From the NCBI GenBank assembly GCA_021927905.1, contig BLLK01000029.1, positions 992,001 through 1,056,000 on the forward strand: DNA of 64,000 bases, written 5' to 3'. Under the pieces are notes generated by a model. The model did no database searches and was not told the origin of the DNA. It saw nothing but the letters and a program-made list of their open reading frames with translations. This stretch comes from Chaetoceros tenuissimus. Its lineage: Eukaryota; Bacillariophyta; Thalassiosirophyceae; Chaetocerotales; Chaetocerotaceae. This document shows positions 9,284-19,396 of the stretch, piece by piece; position 1 is the stretch's first letter, and each line of letters begins with the position of its first letter. A program made the position numbers and the translations under genes.

Positions 9284-10909
9284 TTACTCATGTTTGGTAA
9301 CTGCTACTGAACATTTGTTGGCGAAAGTATTAACTACGCTTTCTGACCCGGCAAAGGAGTTGTGAAGGAGCTGACTGTTGGTTTTCTTGCTAAGATGACA
9401 AGAGTTATCCCCGAAAATCATACAACGAAGGCACATCATCTTTCCTTTGAAGGAAGGGATATTATCCTTGGCTGTGTTTGTTAGGCTCAAGTATTTTTGA
9501 AGTTCATCTGCATTGACTTTGTAGAAACCTTTCTGCTCTTTCTTCTTTGAAGGTTTGCTGTTGGTGGAGTTTGGCTTGTGGGATCCAGCTGAAGCATTTC
9601 CTTTCTTGTTTGATGAATGAGCGTTGTTGGAGAAGGAGTTGCCTGCAGAAGGGTTACTCTGAAAGGAGTAAGTGCACATCTTGAGTTTCTTCTCTATTCC
9701 TAACTCCATTTTGACGTTGGAAGGGTCTTTCTTGTCTTTAGTGACTTCAACAATTCCTTGGACAACAGCATTATGAATCAACTTCGCGAGGAGAAGAGAG
9801 AAATCTTTTCCAGATGGTGAAGCAAGCAAGAGTTCATCGAGGTAATGCTGGATCTGATACACTTCAGTGATTAGGTCTCGTAGTATTACTACTACTGCTG
9901 GTTCTTCTTCAAGAATGAGCTCGGCTTCTTCTACTGACTTATTCCGGTAGTAGTTCTCTAGAGATGAGACAATCTTGTGAGACCATCCTAAGGTTAAAAA
10001 CATGTTGAGTTCTTCGAGCTGAGCTAGAAATCCTGCTGTACCGTTCTGAGGCACGTGGATCACTTGGCCGGAACTAGTCTTGATGGTCTCGCAAGGGATA
10101 GCTGCTGGTTTGGAGGATAGAAGGCTGAGGCCTACTACTTCTTTCAGATCCAACACTGGCCTGTCATTGCAAATTTCTCCTTTCAGCATGGAGTTGAAAG
10201 TTTTAGCATCCATCGGATTCATTTTGGTGGTATTTCTTGGGCCCATGTAGACTTGCTTCAAGGTAGAGATTGCGTCCGACACTTCTCTGCCAATCGTGTC
10301 TGGAGATAAGTTATCGTTTAGGATATTAAGGAGCCGAGGGCTGATGATGTTGAGATCAACTCCGTTTAAAGATCTGCTTAGACTTTGTAGACTTCTCTTT
10401 GCTGCCTTATCTGCGTTATTCCATGCGGATCTTGATGTTTGCATAAGGCTGGAGTAAGCTATGGATTGAAGAGTTCCTTCGCTGGTGGATAGGTTGAACT
10501 TGGGTTTAGCAAAGGATTCCATTTTCTCTTTGGCTTTAGTAGCTGAGTCGCTGAGCATAGATCTGGCAGATTTTGAAGTTGACTTGTTAGTGTCATGAAA
10601 GAGTCTTTTCCTGTTACCATTACCTGGAATTTCTCCCAAATAGCTTTCCTGTTCTTTGTCATCGTCTAGGATGATGGGACTCTTCTTTTGGTTCTGATCT
10701 TTGTCTTCAGTTTTGGGTACTCCGTCTAAAGGAGAAGTTACTGGGGAAGGTCTCTGAGGAGAGTTGTGTGCTGACTTATTCCAACTGGTCTTCGTTTGGA
10801 AAAAGGTATCAGTTTTCTTGGAGTTGGTGCTCTTTGAGACATGGCTGTTTTGCTCTAATTCAACAGTGGTGATAGAGATGTGGTTTTTTTTAATGAGCAG
10901 GCAAGACAA
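9284..10909 (-). CDS. DIRS-like Gag, C-terminal 541 aa (copy A)
   Basis: This is the larger C-terminal part of Gag. It has a Ser/Lys-rich region near the start, a middle helical domain shared with copy B, and a C-terminus that copy B lacks. That C-terminus has a Lys/Ser/Asn-rich linker and a CLRC...C-H cluster (CLRCMIFGDNSCHLSKK) that may bind zinc or nucleic acid. Copy A therefore shows the fuller end of Gag, with copy D agreeing over the last ~130 residues. The rest of Gag lies to the right, past an internal tandem repeat. This is a retroelement fossil. Confidence 0.65.
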   Translation of the reverse strand: MSCLLIKKNHISITTVELEQNSHVSKSTNSKKTDTFFQTKTSWNKSAHNSPQRPSPVTSPLDGVPKTEDKDQNQKKSPIILDDDKEQESYLGEIPGNGNRKRLFHDTNKSTSKSARSMLSDSATKAKEKMESFAKPKFNLSTSEGTLQSIAYSSLMQTSRSAWNNADKAAKRSLQSLSRSLNGVDLNIISPRLLNILNDNLSPDTIGREVSDAISTLKQVYMGPRNTTKMNPMDAKTFNSMLKGEICNDRPVLDLKEVVGLSLLSSKPAAIPCETIKTSSGQVIHVPQNGTAGFLAQLEELNMFLTLGWSHKIVSSLENYYRNKSVEEAELILEEEPAVVVILRDLITEVYQIQHYLDELLLASPSGKDFSLLLAKLIHNAVVQGIVEVTKDKKDPSNVKMELGIEKKLKMCTYSFQSNPSAGNSFSNNAHSSNKKGNASAGSHKPNSTNSKPSKKKEQKGFYKVNADELQKYLSLTNTAKDNIPSFKGKMMCLRCMIFGDNSCHLSKKTNSQLLHNSFAGSESVVNTFANKCSVAVTKHE

Positions 10910-11757
10910 TACAGAAACTATGCTCTTAGCTGATCTCTTCCTTCAAGCTGTTTTCTTTGTTAGGTGAGATGCAAGTGTTAACCAGATTGAGCAGTAACTG
11001 CATGGGTTTGATGCAAAATTGGTCTAGGTCCTCTTTAGGGAGATTCAGCAATTCTGTCAAGTCTGCTGTTGCAATTTGCGCATAAGGCGCGAGGAGAGTT
11101 GTGTGCTGACTTATTCCAACTGGTCTTTGTTTGGAAAAAGGTATCGGTTTTCTTGGAGTTGGTGCTCTTTGAGACATGGCTGTTTTTCTCTAATTCGACA
11201 GTGGTGATAGAGTTGTGTTTTTTTTTAATGAGCAGGCAAGACAATACAGAAACTATGCTCTTAGCTGATCTCTTCCTTCAAGCTGTTTTCTTTGTTAGGT
11301 GAGATGCAAGTGTTAACCAGATTGAGCAGTAACTGCATGGGTTTGATGCAAAATTGGTCTAGGTCCTCTTTAGGGAGATTCAGCAATTCTGTCAAGTCTG
11401 CTGTTGCAATTTGCGCATAAGGCGCGAGGAGAGTTGTGTGCTGACTTATTCCAACTGGTCTTTGTTTGGAAAAAGGTATCGGTTTTCTTGGAGTTGGTGC
11501 TCTTTGAGACATGGCTGTTTTGCTATAATTCAACAGTGGTGATAGAGTTGTGTTTTTTTTTAATGAGCAGGCAAGACAATACAGAAACTATGCTCTTAGC
11601 TGATCTCTTCCTTCAAGCTGTTTTCTTTGTTAGGTGAGATGCAAGTGTTAACCAGATTGAGCAGTAACTGCATGGGTTTGATGCAAAATTGGTCTAGGTC
11701 CTCTTTAGGGAGATTCAGCAATTCTGTCAAGTCTGCTGTTGCAATTTGCGCATAAGG
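10757..11757. repeat. 335-base tandem repeat, about three units, inside gag of copy A
   Basis: The block containing GTGTGCTGACTTATTCC recurs at 10,765, 11,100 and 11,435, giving an exact 335-base period. Units differ at only a few bases. Copies B and C carry the same block once (near 16,490-16,820 in copy B), so this is a local expansion in copy A. A single unit corresponds to the middle of Gag. The near-identity of the units points to a recent event. Confidence 0.9.
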
Positions 11758-12192
11758 CACGGCAGGAGCTTGGTTTGTGAACTCTTTGTCTTTCATCAAG
11801 TCTTCAAGGACTTCTTTGGTGAACTTTTCTTCCTTTTTCTAACAGTTTGTCAAAATTAAGCTTGGTGATTTGTTGCAGTATCTGTCAAGTTGGCTGTTTT
11901 CACTACTGTGCTGTATGCTGCAAGGCTGTTCATTAGAAGGTTGCAGTAGAAACGGTGATTGAAGCTGGTACGCTCGTCCTGTTTTCCATGCAGAGAAATG
12001 GCGAGTTGGAGTTGTCTAGCGGTTTTGGCTGGAAAGAGAGTGGAAACTGAGACATCACTTGTGAGGGCTTCTCCAAGGCTCTTTTTGTTCACAACAGCAC
12101 TGGCGATGCTTTCCTTAGTGGAGTCCAGGATCTGAGCTGTTTTGAGGTACTAAACGACTAGTTTGGGGGCTGCTGGATCGATTGGAGCCATG
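11596..12192 (-). pseudogene. DIRS-like Gag N-terminal part (copy A)
   Basis: Matches the first ~190 residues of the copy B Gag: a start like MAPIDPAAP, a helical stretch with TLFPAKT and ISLHGKQDERTSFNHRF, then LTELLNLPKEDLDQF. It lies upstream of the tandem block and completes the family's Gag region in this fossil. The copy is broken. Confidence 0.6.
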
Positions 12193-12380
12193 ATTTCTTT
12201 CAAAACTTCCTTTTATAACGTTGAGAGAGGGAGACTTTGAATCGTGCCAAAAGAAAGAGAAGAAAATTTTGTTGACCGTTGTTGGTTGTGAGATTTTTGA
12301 GCGAAGACTGTGTCAGGTGATTTTGGGGGTTTTAGTAGGAGTTTGTGTACTTGTGTACTTGTGAGATAGTTTCTCATTAA

Positions 12381-12749
12381 ATGATGAGCGTTGGGTTAGT
12401 TGTCACTGCTATTGAAGGGGATGGTCTCTGTGGGGCTGGGATCCATTTCTCTTGGTTTCTAAAGTGTATTCCCCACTTAAGTAGAAGAACTTGTCGTTGG
12501 TTGGCGCGGCAGCCGAAGGGTGTGTGGGTTATTAATTTCGAAGATTATGAAGATTTTGGAAAGGCTTGGCTTTCAAAGGACTTCAATGTTAGTGTAAAGT
12601 TAGAGAATAGTGAAATGTATTCCAGGTTTATGGGAGCTGCTTTGTCTACTAATAGGACAAGCCGTAGTGACAACATAGTGTGCCTCTATGATGAGAGAGG
12701 GTTTATCCATTTGGACATTGTGAATATGTTAGAAATTTGGCATTGGTGA
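12381..12749 (+). CDS. Divergent small ORF of the DIRS-like family, 122 aa (copy A)
   Basis: A short frame in the 5' region of copy A, pointing away from gag. Its partner in copy B (15,501-15,923) and copy C (23,908-24,330) is about 140 aa, and copy A matches most of it at roughly 90% identity. It contains GDGLCGAG, several Trp and Cys residues, and the conserved end GFIHLDIVNM. No family is recognised. Persistence of the frame in three copies, including across substitutions, suggests it may be a real product, but the copies are young and conservation could be passive. Confidence 0.45.
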   Translation: MMSVGLVVTAIEGDGLCGAGIHFSWFLKCIPHLSRRTCRWLARQPKGVWVINFEDYEDFGKAWLSKDFNVSVKLENSEMYSRFMGAALSTNRTSRSDNIVCLYDERGFIHLDIVNMLEIWHW

Positions 12750-13323
12750 TCTACTTTTAAATTTATAAAGGAATTTGGTTTTAATTTAGTTTCTACTTTG
12801 GAGTAGGCTGCGATCTTATTAGAAGATGCAAAGCTTGTTCTGCTGTAGGCAGTGGGTTGTACACGTATGGCAGTACTTGGTTTGTGATGAGAGAAACGTG
12901 TGGTTCTGTCATTTAGGTGTCAAGAGAAGAGAGTGACTTTTCTTGTTAGGTTTTGGAGGAATGAAGTGAGTGGTTCACTTTGCTGTTTGCAAAACTTGGT
13001 AACTTAGCAATAAGGTTGAAGAAAACTTTCTCTAAGAGCTTATGCTCCAGATCGAGTAATCAACACATTAACATACTAATTCCAAGACCTCTGAATGAGG
13101 TTATCTCTCGACCAAGTTAGTTGTGTCTGTTCCCTTGCTGTGAAAGCCGGAGTGTCACCAATGACAGCTCTTCGCTTTCTTTAGCTTCAAAGGATCGCTA
13201 CGTCATTGGGTCCCCTTCATCTGAACCCTTTTCCTACAGGGTTTTCATATGTCAAACTTACGAGATCACCTTTTCCCGAATACACCAAAGTACATTATTA
13301 TTTCGCACGCAAAAAGGAGATCA

Positions 13324-14715
13324 ATGAAAACAAAAACAAAAATCTTATTTTTCACATTATTATGTCTTTCACTTTACTCCTCTTTTACCCTACACAAAGC
13401 AAAATATATATCATTTCATCAACCTTCACCAAAAATTGACCTAATTCCTTTAATGAGCTTGGAAGAGAGCAAAGAAAAATCATTGATTGATAAATATGGT
13501 ACAAATAATTCCCATCACCTACGTTCTGAGATAAATAAAATCGTTCATTTCTCAAACGAAGCGAAAATAGTCATTTACCTTAAAAATATTCAAAAGGATA
13601 GAATATGCAAAACTCCAAGAGTTTTTGGTAGACTTTCTGGTAAATTTCTTTCTCTTATTTATTGGGAAAATGATGCAAGAGGAAAGATTCATGGGAAAAA
13701 CCTAACGACAACCAATAAAATAATTGGTTACTACTCTGTTCCAATCAAAGGGAAATATTATATTGAAATAATAGGTTTGTTATGTAATGATTTTCCTTAT
13801 CATGCGAATTTTCGTAAAATTTGCCTTGAAAATGTGGAATATAATCATCTGACATCATCCTTTGCATCAATTGAAGTTTCGACTACAAATAAAAAAATGT
13901 ATCAGTTGCCAATATTCAATTCATCTTTATCTACAAGTGCATCAAATGAAATTGTTGGATATTGGAAATGGACTAACAATCAGTCAAACCCTGCACCACT
14001 TCAAACAAGATACCAAAGACAAAATTGTCGAGGTGCAAAGACATCAAAAAAGGAATGCTTAGAGTCTGGAAGCATGGACCGATTTTCTTCATATTCTTAT
14101 GAATTTCTAAATTCAAATTTCATTCAATATCACAATTTGCAAAAAAACAACGAACTCAAGATTTGTGCTGGAGGGCAAAGTCACGCCCGTTTCTTGTCTA
14201 ATCACTTGTCACTTATCTTGACTGATTTAAATATTACCAGTATTGAAATTGGGCATGTTCCATTGAGTTATCCAAGAGAAATGTCTTCAAGGCGGATAAT
14301 TAATCGTGCAAAACTTTGCAATATAACAATTCTAGGATTAGGTCAGTGGTCAGCAGGAAAAAAGCCAAGGAAAGTTATTCCAGCAACTTTGTTTGAAGAT
14401 TATTTTAAAGAACTCGAACAAGGGATTTTGTTTTGGAAAAAAAATAATATTAATTTTTTCTTCCGAAAGACACATTATAATCCACTTGGAGATATAAAAA
14501 ATACTTGCCCACCAACGGATTGGCGAAGTCCAAGTGTGATTGATGGCTATAATGAAATTACAAGATTTCTGACAAAGAAGCACAACATAACTTTTATAGA
14601 ATCTGGAAGTGTAATAGATGCAATGTGGGATAGTGCTGAAGATTTCTGTCATTATAGTGGTAAGGAAGGGAGAACAGAAGCACTTTTCTTCCTTCAAAAA
14701 ATACTTAATAATTAA
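13324..14715 (+). CDS. SGNH/PC-esterase-like membrane-anchored protein, copy 1
   Basis: Probably an acyl transferase or esterase of the SGNH (GDSL-like, PC-esterase) fold acting on glycans in the secretory pathway; the substrate is unknown. I chose the Met at 13,324 (463 aa) because it directly precedes a Lys-rich stretch and a hydrophobic signal anchor (ILFFTLLCLSLYSSF). The upstream in-frame Met at 13,249 lies in repeat sequence. The nucleophile block is ICAGGQSHARFL with Ser about residue 286. The C-terminal DFCH supplies the paired Asp (440) and His (443), followed by HYSGKEGRTEALFFL. Several N-x-S/T sites fit secretion. Base composition is AT-richer than the flanking elements, as expected of a host gene between them. 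No intron is needed. Confidence 0.6.
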   Translation: MKTKTKILFFTLLCLSLYSSFTLHKAKYISFHQPSPKIDLIPLMSLEESKEKSLIDKYGTNNSHHLRSEINKIVHFSNEAKIVIYLKNIQKDRICKTPRVFGRLSGKFLSLIYWENDARGKIHGKNLTTTNKIIGYYSVPIKGKYYIEIIGLLCNDFPYHANFRKICLENVEYNHLTSSFASIEVSTTNKKMYQLPIFNSSLSTSASNEIVGYWKWTNNQSNPAPLQTRYQRQNCRGAKTSKKECLESGSMDRFSSYSYEFLNSNFIQYHNLQKNNELKICAGGQSHARFLSNHLSLILTDLNITSIEIGHVPLSYPREMSSRRIINRAKLCNITILGLGQWSAGKKPRKVIPATLFEDYFKELEQGILFWKKNNINFFFRKTHYNPLGDIKNTCPPTDWRSPSVIDGYNEITRFLTKKHNITFIESGSVIDAMWDSAEDFCHYSGKEGRTEALFFLQKILNN

Positions 14716-14830
14716 GAGCCAATGAAAAAATCCCACTGGAGGGTTGGAAGATTTTAAGTGACTAGCCACAAATATTCTGTGTTCAAATATCGATGTTTGA
14801 AGATTTCATCAACATGAAAGTGTAATGAAA

Positions 14831-14941
14831 CATAGGTCAAGGTAGATAAATAGAAACAGGTAGTGCCGCGATTTTTCGCGCCATTTTTTTCAGTATAGAC
14901 AAACTTACGATACACTCTCGAGCTAAAAACATCCGCGGCAC
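14831..14941. repeat. Left terminal inverted repeat candidate of DIRS-like copy B
   Basis: The stretch starts with AGGTCAAGGTAGATAA and ends with GCTAAAAACATCCGCGGCAC, immediately before the element's 5' motif TTTGGTGTATTCGG. The reverse complement of 28,534-28,589 has the same two blocks in the same order. The left version is longer because of ~50 extra bases between them, which include a small palindrome (GCCGCGATTTTTCGCG-like). Paired ends of this kind match the inverted terminal repeats of DIRS elements. The same sequence recurs in the second tandem unit at 23,238-23,348. Confidence 0.5.
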
Positions 14942-15500
14942 CTTTGGTGTATTCGGTAAAAAGGAGATCTCGTAAGTCAATAGAGAAAGAACCCTGAAAG
15001 GTAAGGATTCAGGGGAGAGGTCCAATGACGTTTCAGTCGTTTTGGACTGGAGGAAACAAAGGGAGGTGTCATTGGTGACACTCAAATCTTCACGGCGTGT
15101 TAGACAGACACGACTGATCCAGTGGAGAGATGACCTCATTGGAGGCCTTGGAATTAGTATGTTAATGTGTTGATTACTCGATCTGGAGCGCAAGCTCTTA
15201 GAGAAAGTTTTCTTTAACCTTATCACTAAGTTACCAAGTTTTGCAAACAGCAAAGTGAACCATTCGCTTCACTCCTTCCAAACCAAACAAAGAAAGAAGC
15301 CAATTGCCCTCTTCTCTTTGACACCTGGATGACAGAACCACACATTTCTCCCTCATCACAAACCAACTGCCTACAGCAGAACAAACTTAGCATCTTCCAA
15401 CAAGATTGCAGCCTGCTCTAAAAGTAGAAAGTAAACTAAAACCAAAATCTCGTACAGAGACTAAACTACTCTAAAAGTAGAACTTCAATCCCAAATTCCA

Positions 15501-15923
15501 CTACATATTCACAATATCTAAATGGATGAACCCTCTATCATCATAACGGTAAACTACACTGTCACTACGACTTGCCCTACTAGTAGATAAAGCAGCTCCC
15601 ATGAAATCGGAGTACATATCGCTATTCTCTAACTTTACACTAACATCGAAGTCCTTTGAAAGCCAAGCCTTTCCAAAATCTTCATAATCTTCGAAATTAA
15701 TAACCCACACTCCCTTCGGCTGCCGAGCCAACCAACGACAAGTTCTTCTACTTAAGTGGGGAATACACTTTAGAAACCAAGAGAAATGGATCCCAGCTCC
15801 ACAGAGACCATCCCCTTCAATAGCAGTGACAACTAACCCAACGCTCATCATGTAATGAGAAACTATCTCACAAGTACGCATAGTACACAAACTCCTACTA
15901 AAACCCCCAAAATCACCTGACAC
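15501..15923 (-). CDS. Divergent small ORF of the DIRS-like family, 140 aa (copy B)
   Basis: Lies upstream of gag and is transcribed away from it, with about 120 bases between the two starts. It carries GDGLCGAG, a Trp-rich HFSWFLK, a basic RRTCRWLARQ and an acidic, Ser-rich C-terminal half ending HLDIVNM. An internal Met aligns with the start in copy A. I recognise no family: no zinc finger, RT or recombinase motif. A regulatory or accessory role is only a guess; the alternative is a chance frame in a conserved 5' region. Confidence 0.45.
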   Translation of the reverse strand: MSGDFGGFSRSLCTMRTCEIVSHYMMSVGLVVTAIEGDGLCGAGIHFSWFLKCIPHLSRRTCRWLARQPKGVWVINFEDYEDFGKAWLSKDFDVSVKLENSDMYSDFMGAALSTSRASRSDSVVYRYDDRGFIHLDIVNM

Positions 15924-16015
15924 AGTCTTCGCTCAAAAATCTCACAACCAACAACGGTCAACAAAATTTTCTTCTCTTTCTTTTGGCACGATTCAAAGTC
16001 TCCCTCTCTCAACGT

Positions 16016-16023
16016 TATAAAAG
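16016..16023 (+). promoter_or_regulatory. TATA-like box before gag of copy B
   Basis: The sequence GTTATAAAAGGAAG lies about 20-25 bases upstream of the gag ATG (16,042) and is preserved at 24,423-24,430 before gag of copy C. If it works as a core promoter, the transcript leader would be extremely short. The divergent small ORF starts about 90 bases to the left, so the interval may act in both directions. This is inference from sequence only. Confidence 0.35.
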
Positions 16024-16041
16024 GAAGTTTTGAAAGAAATC

Positions 16042-17775
16042 ATGGCTCCAATCGATCCAGCAGCCCCCAAACTAGTCGTTGAGTACCTCAAAACAGCTCA
16101 GATCCTGGACTCCACTAAGGAAAGCATCGCCAGTGCTGTTGCGAACAAAAAGAGCCTCGGAGAAGCTCTCATAAGTGATGTCTCAGTTTCCACTCTCTTT
16201 CCAGCCAAAACCACTAGACAACTCCAACTCGCCATTTCTCTGCATGGAAAACAGGACGAGCGTACCAGCTTCAATCACCGTTTCTACTGCAACCTTCTAA
16301 TGGACAACCTCGCAGCATACAGCACAGTAGTGAAAACAGCCAACTTGACAGATACCGCACCCCAAATCACCCAGCTTGATTTTGACAAACTGTTAGAAAA
16401 AGGAAGCCAATTCAAAAGTGGCGAAAAGTTCACCGAAGAAGTACTCGAAGACTTGATGAAAGACAAAGAGTTCACAAACCAAGCTCCTGCCGCCCCTTAT
16501 GCGCAAATTGCAACAGCAGACTTGACAGAATTGCTGAATCTCCCCAAAGAGGACCTAGACCAATTTCGCATCGAACCCATGCAGTTACTGCTCAATCTGG
16601 TTAACACTTGCATCTCACCTAACGAAGAAAACAGATTGAAGGAAGCTTACAAGAGATCAGCTAAGAGCATAGTTTCTGTATTGTCTTGCCTGCTCATTAA
16701 GGAAAACCACAACTCTATCACCACTGTCGAATTAGAGAAAAACAGCCATGTCTCAAGGAGCACCAACTCCAAGAAAACCGATACCTTTTTCCAAACGAAG
16801 ACCAGTTGGAATAAGTCAGCACACAACTCTCCTCAGAGACCTTCCCCAGTAACTTCTCCTTTAGACGGATTACCCGAAACTGAAGACAAAGATCAGAACC
16901 AAAAGAAGAGTCCCATCATCCTAGACGATGACGAAGAACAGGAAAGCTATTTGGAACAAGTCCTCAGAGGAGAAATTCCAGGTAATGGTAACAGGAAAAG
17001 ACTCTTTCATGACACTAACAAGTCAACTTCAAAATCTGCCAGATCTAAGCTCAGCGACTCAGCTACCAAAGCCAAAGAGAAAATGGAATCCTTTGCTAAA
17101 CCCAAGTTCAACCTATCCACCAGCGAAGGAACTCTTCAATCCATAGCTTACTCCAGCCTTATGCAAACATCAAGATCCGCATGGAATAACGCAGATAAGG
17201 CAGCAAAGAGAAGTCTACAAAGTCTAAGCAGATCTTTAAACGGAGTTGATCTCAACATCATCAGCCCTCAGCTCCTTAATATCCTAAACGATAACTTATC
17301 TCCAGACACGATCGGCAGAGAAGTGTTGGACGCAATCTCCACCTTGAAGCAAGTCTACATGGGCCCAAGAAATACCACCAAAATGAATCCTATGGATGCT
17401 AAAACTTTCAACTCCATGCTGAAAGGAGAAATTTGCAATGACAGGCCAGTGTTGGATCTGAAAGAAGTAGTAGGCCTCAGCCCTCTATCCTCCAAACCAG
17501 CAGCTATCCCTTGCGAGACCATTAAGACTAGTTCCGGCCAAGTGATCCACGTGCCTCAGAACGGTACAGCAGGATTTCTAGCTCAACTCAAAGAATTCAA
17601 CATGTTTTTAACCTTAGGATGGTCTCACCAGATTGTCCCATCTCTAGAGTACTACTACCAGAATAAGTCAGTAGAAGAAGCCGAGCTCATTCTCGAAGAA
17701 GAACCACAAAGAAAGAGACTCAGACCTCCAATCCGCAGTCAAAAAGTCAAACAACTCCTCCACCAGAGGCAATGA
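16042..17775 (+). CDS. DIRS-like Gag (copy B)
   Basis: Structural protein of the element. The Met at 16,042 (MAPIDPAAP) is preferred over one four codons upstream because it is the start shared with copy C and close to the start region in copy A. Residues 1-210 are a helical domain. About 220-380 are Ser/Lys-rich and disordered, with an acidic ILDDDEEQESY patch. About 380-570 are a second helical domain with a Pro/Ser-rich loop. The zinc-binding-like tail present in copies A and D is not in this copy. Fossil, broken relative to its relatives. Confidence 0.65.
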   Translation: MAPIDPAAPKLVVEYLKTAQILDSTKESIASAVANKKSLGEALISDVSVSTLFPAKTTRQLQLAISLHGKQDERTSFNHRFYCNLLMDNLAAYSTVVKTANLTDTAPQITQLDFDKLLEKGSQFKSGEKFTEEVLEDLMKDKEFTNQAPAAPYAQIATADLTELLNLPKEDLDQFRIEPMQLLLNLVNTCISPNEENRLKEAYKRSAKSIVSVLSCLLIKENHNSITTVELEKNSHVSRSTNSKKTDTFFQTKTSWNKSAHNSPQRPSPVTSPLDGLPETEDKDQNQKKSPIILDDDEEQESYLEQVLRGEIPGNGNRKRLFHDTNKSTSKSARSKLSDSATKAKEKMESFAKPKFNLSTSEGTLQSIAYSSLMQTSRSAWNNADKAAKRSLQSLSRSLNGVDLNIISPQLLNILNDNLSPDTIGREVLDAISTLKQVYMGPRNTTKMNPMDAKTFNSMLKGEICNDRPVLDLKEVVGLSPLSSKPAAIPCETIKTSSGQVIHVPQNGTAGFLAQLKEFNMFLTLGWSHQIVPSLEYYYQNKSVEEAELILEEEPQRKRLRPPIRSQKVKQLLHQRQ

Positions 17776-17845
17776 AGAATTCCTAGCGTCAGCAATATCC
17801 AAAGAGGTCAACAGAGGTTGGCAAATCCCTATTCTAGTATCTACT

Positions 17846-18820
17846 TTGAAGAAACTAACTGGAGCTGGCCACATCAAGATCGGTGTAGCTACAAGAACCT
17901 TCCTCGATGCAGCAGGCAAACTTTTCGAGAAGCTGAGGATGACTCACGATTGTTCTCAAGCTCAAGAGAGTGGACACTCAGTCAATAAGCTCTGTGACAA
18001 AGATAAACAAGAAAAGACCAGATATGGAAAAGCCTTGTTTAGATTCCTCTTCAATATACACAATACCAGGTTCCACTACCCCACCATACCTATCCTGCAA
18101 GCCAAGTTTGACCTAGATAGTGCCTACCAGCGATGCTTCGCACGGTTACAAGATGCTTTGCTATGCTGCACTGTATTCATGGGACTGGCTTTTATTCTAT
18201 TGTGACTACCTTTCGGCTCCTCACCAGCAGCAGGAGAGTTCACAGTATTAACTGAATTTGTAGCAGATCTTACAAACCAGCTAGTCTTGGACCCAACCTG
18301 GGACCCATGGACAATGCATTCCAATCTCGTTCAAAACATTCCTATGATGGAATGGCAACCAACTTCGCTCACCCCAGTTAAAGCGCTCAAATTCGAAGTG
18401 ACACCTTTCACAGCTTACATTGAGATTTTTATCGACGATTTCCTGGTTTTCTGTCTACATCAAGGCGATCTAGCACGACGAGCTTTTCACGTAGTCCCCT
18501 ACATTCTGGATTGTATATTCCGTCCAGCCGACCCAAATTAATCAGTCCGTCGACCTCCTATTTTAAGTCCACTCAAGTTATTACAGGAAGGAACACTGAA
18601 AGTTAGGCAAACCATACTCAGATGGGTAGTGGATACCAATGCAATGAAAGTTAACATCACATCGTCCAAAGCTGATCTCATCTTGTTATCTTTGGAACAC
18701 TTTATTTCTCTAGCAGCCATTGGAACCCCTCTTACTCAGGCAGACAGGAAGCGACTTGAAAGCCTTATCAGAAAGCTACAAGACGTCTTGATCTTATTTT
18801 TGAAGGCAGATTCTTTCTGA
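17846..18820 (+). pseudogene. DIRS-like reverse transcriptase region (copy B)
   Basis: RT motif A is AKFDLDSAYQRCFARL, with the first catalytic Asp. Motif B is the Pro-Phe-Gly-Ser-Ser-Pro-Ala-Ala-Gly region. Motif C is IEIFIDDFLVFC with the Asp pair. A thumb-like segment with SKADLILLSLEHFI follows. The spacing and the F-I-D-D box fit the DIRS/Ngaro branch rather than Copia (YVDD). Reading is interrupted in this copy, so it is a fossil. Confidence 0.7.
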
Positions 18821-18891
18821 ACAGACTGCAATACCGTCATAAGACTTCTAGGTAGAACAACCAAGACAATTCAAATCGTAAATTCAACAAT

Positions 18892-19390
18892 ATGGAAAAG
18901 AAGGACCTCCATTTCTGGAGAGGGGTCATCTCCAAACTTCGAGAAAACGCAGCAGGCTGGTCTTTAGATCACATACTTCCAGTAGTCTGTGACTATGTAA
19001 CTCTGAGTGATGCTTCAGAGCATGGTATGGGAGGTTACTTTATTCTGAATGGGGTAGCATATGCATGGCGTTTCGAAATCCCACCAGAATGGAGAAGACT
19101 TTTTACTTTAAATCTCTTGGAATTTATAGCCTGCACTTGCTAATTAAGATTGTTCGATGTGTTAGTCCCCCAAATTTCAGGGTTTTGGCGATAACTGATT
19201 CTTCATCAGCTTTAGGTTGGATGAGAAGAAATTGTTTCAATCCTCATTTACAACCTTGTCACGATATAGTCTCGCGAGCTATAGCATCAGAACTAGTAGA
19301 TAACTCCGTCTCTCTTGATAAGGGGCACATCAAAGGTGATCATAACCTTGTCTCAGACTCTTTTTCTCGTGACACAGACGTCACACCACT
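18892..19390 (+). pseudogene. DIRS-like RNase H region (copy B)
   Basis: RNase H fold markers in order: LSDASEHGMGGYF (first Asp), LNLLEFIA (Glu), LAITDSSSALGWMRR (second Asp), and GDHNLVSDSFSRDTD (last Asp with the SR end typical of these elements). It degrades the RNA strand after reverse transcription. It sits between RT and recombinase, as usual in DIRS-like elements. The copy is broken. Confidence 0.7.
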
Positions 19391-19396
19391 GCACTT

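Larger units (their letters stand above)
6639..13290 (-). mobile_element. DIRS-like tyrosine-recombinase retroelement, copy A
   Basis: Read right to left, copy A holds the 5' region with a divergent small frame, Gag, a pol linker, RT, RNase H and the first part of the tyrosine recombinase. It stops at 6,639 without the catalytic end of the recombinase or the 3' tail. Its 5' end is the motif that reads ACCGAATACACCAAA on the plus strand at 13,276-13,290, the same end as in copies D and E. It is a close relative of copy D and slightly different from copies B and C. It is broken, with several lesions plus a tandem expansion in gag. High similarity to the other copies suggests a young age. Confidence 0.75.

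Noticed and set aside
10757-11757. Regularly spaced repeats resembling a CRISPR-like or satellite array
   Set aside because: The unit is 335 bases without unique spacers, encodes part of Gag, and occurs singly in the sister copies; it is a local tandem expansion.
14350-14769. 139-residue antisense frame inside the SGNH gene
   Set aside because: Shadow of the real gene in the opposite strand; no domain or separate signal.
14837-15253. 138-residue minus-strand frame over the 5' end of copy B
   Set aside because: It spans the terminal repeat and the divergent 5' region, has low-complexity composition, and no counterpart with conserved start in copy A; likely a chance frame.
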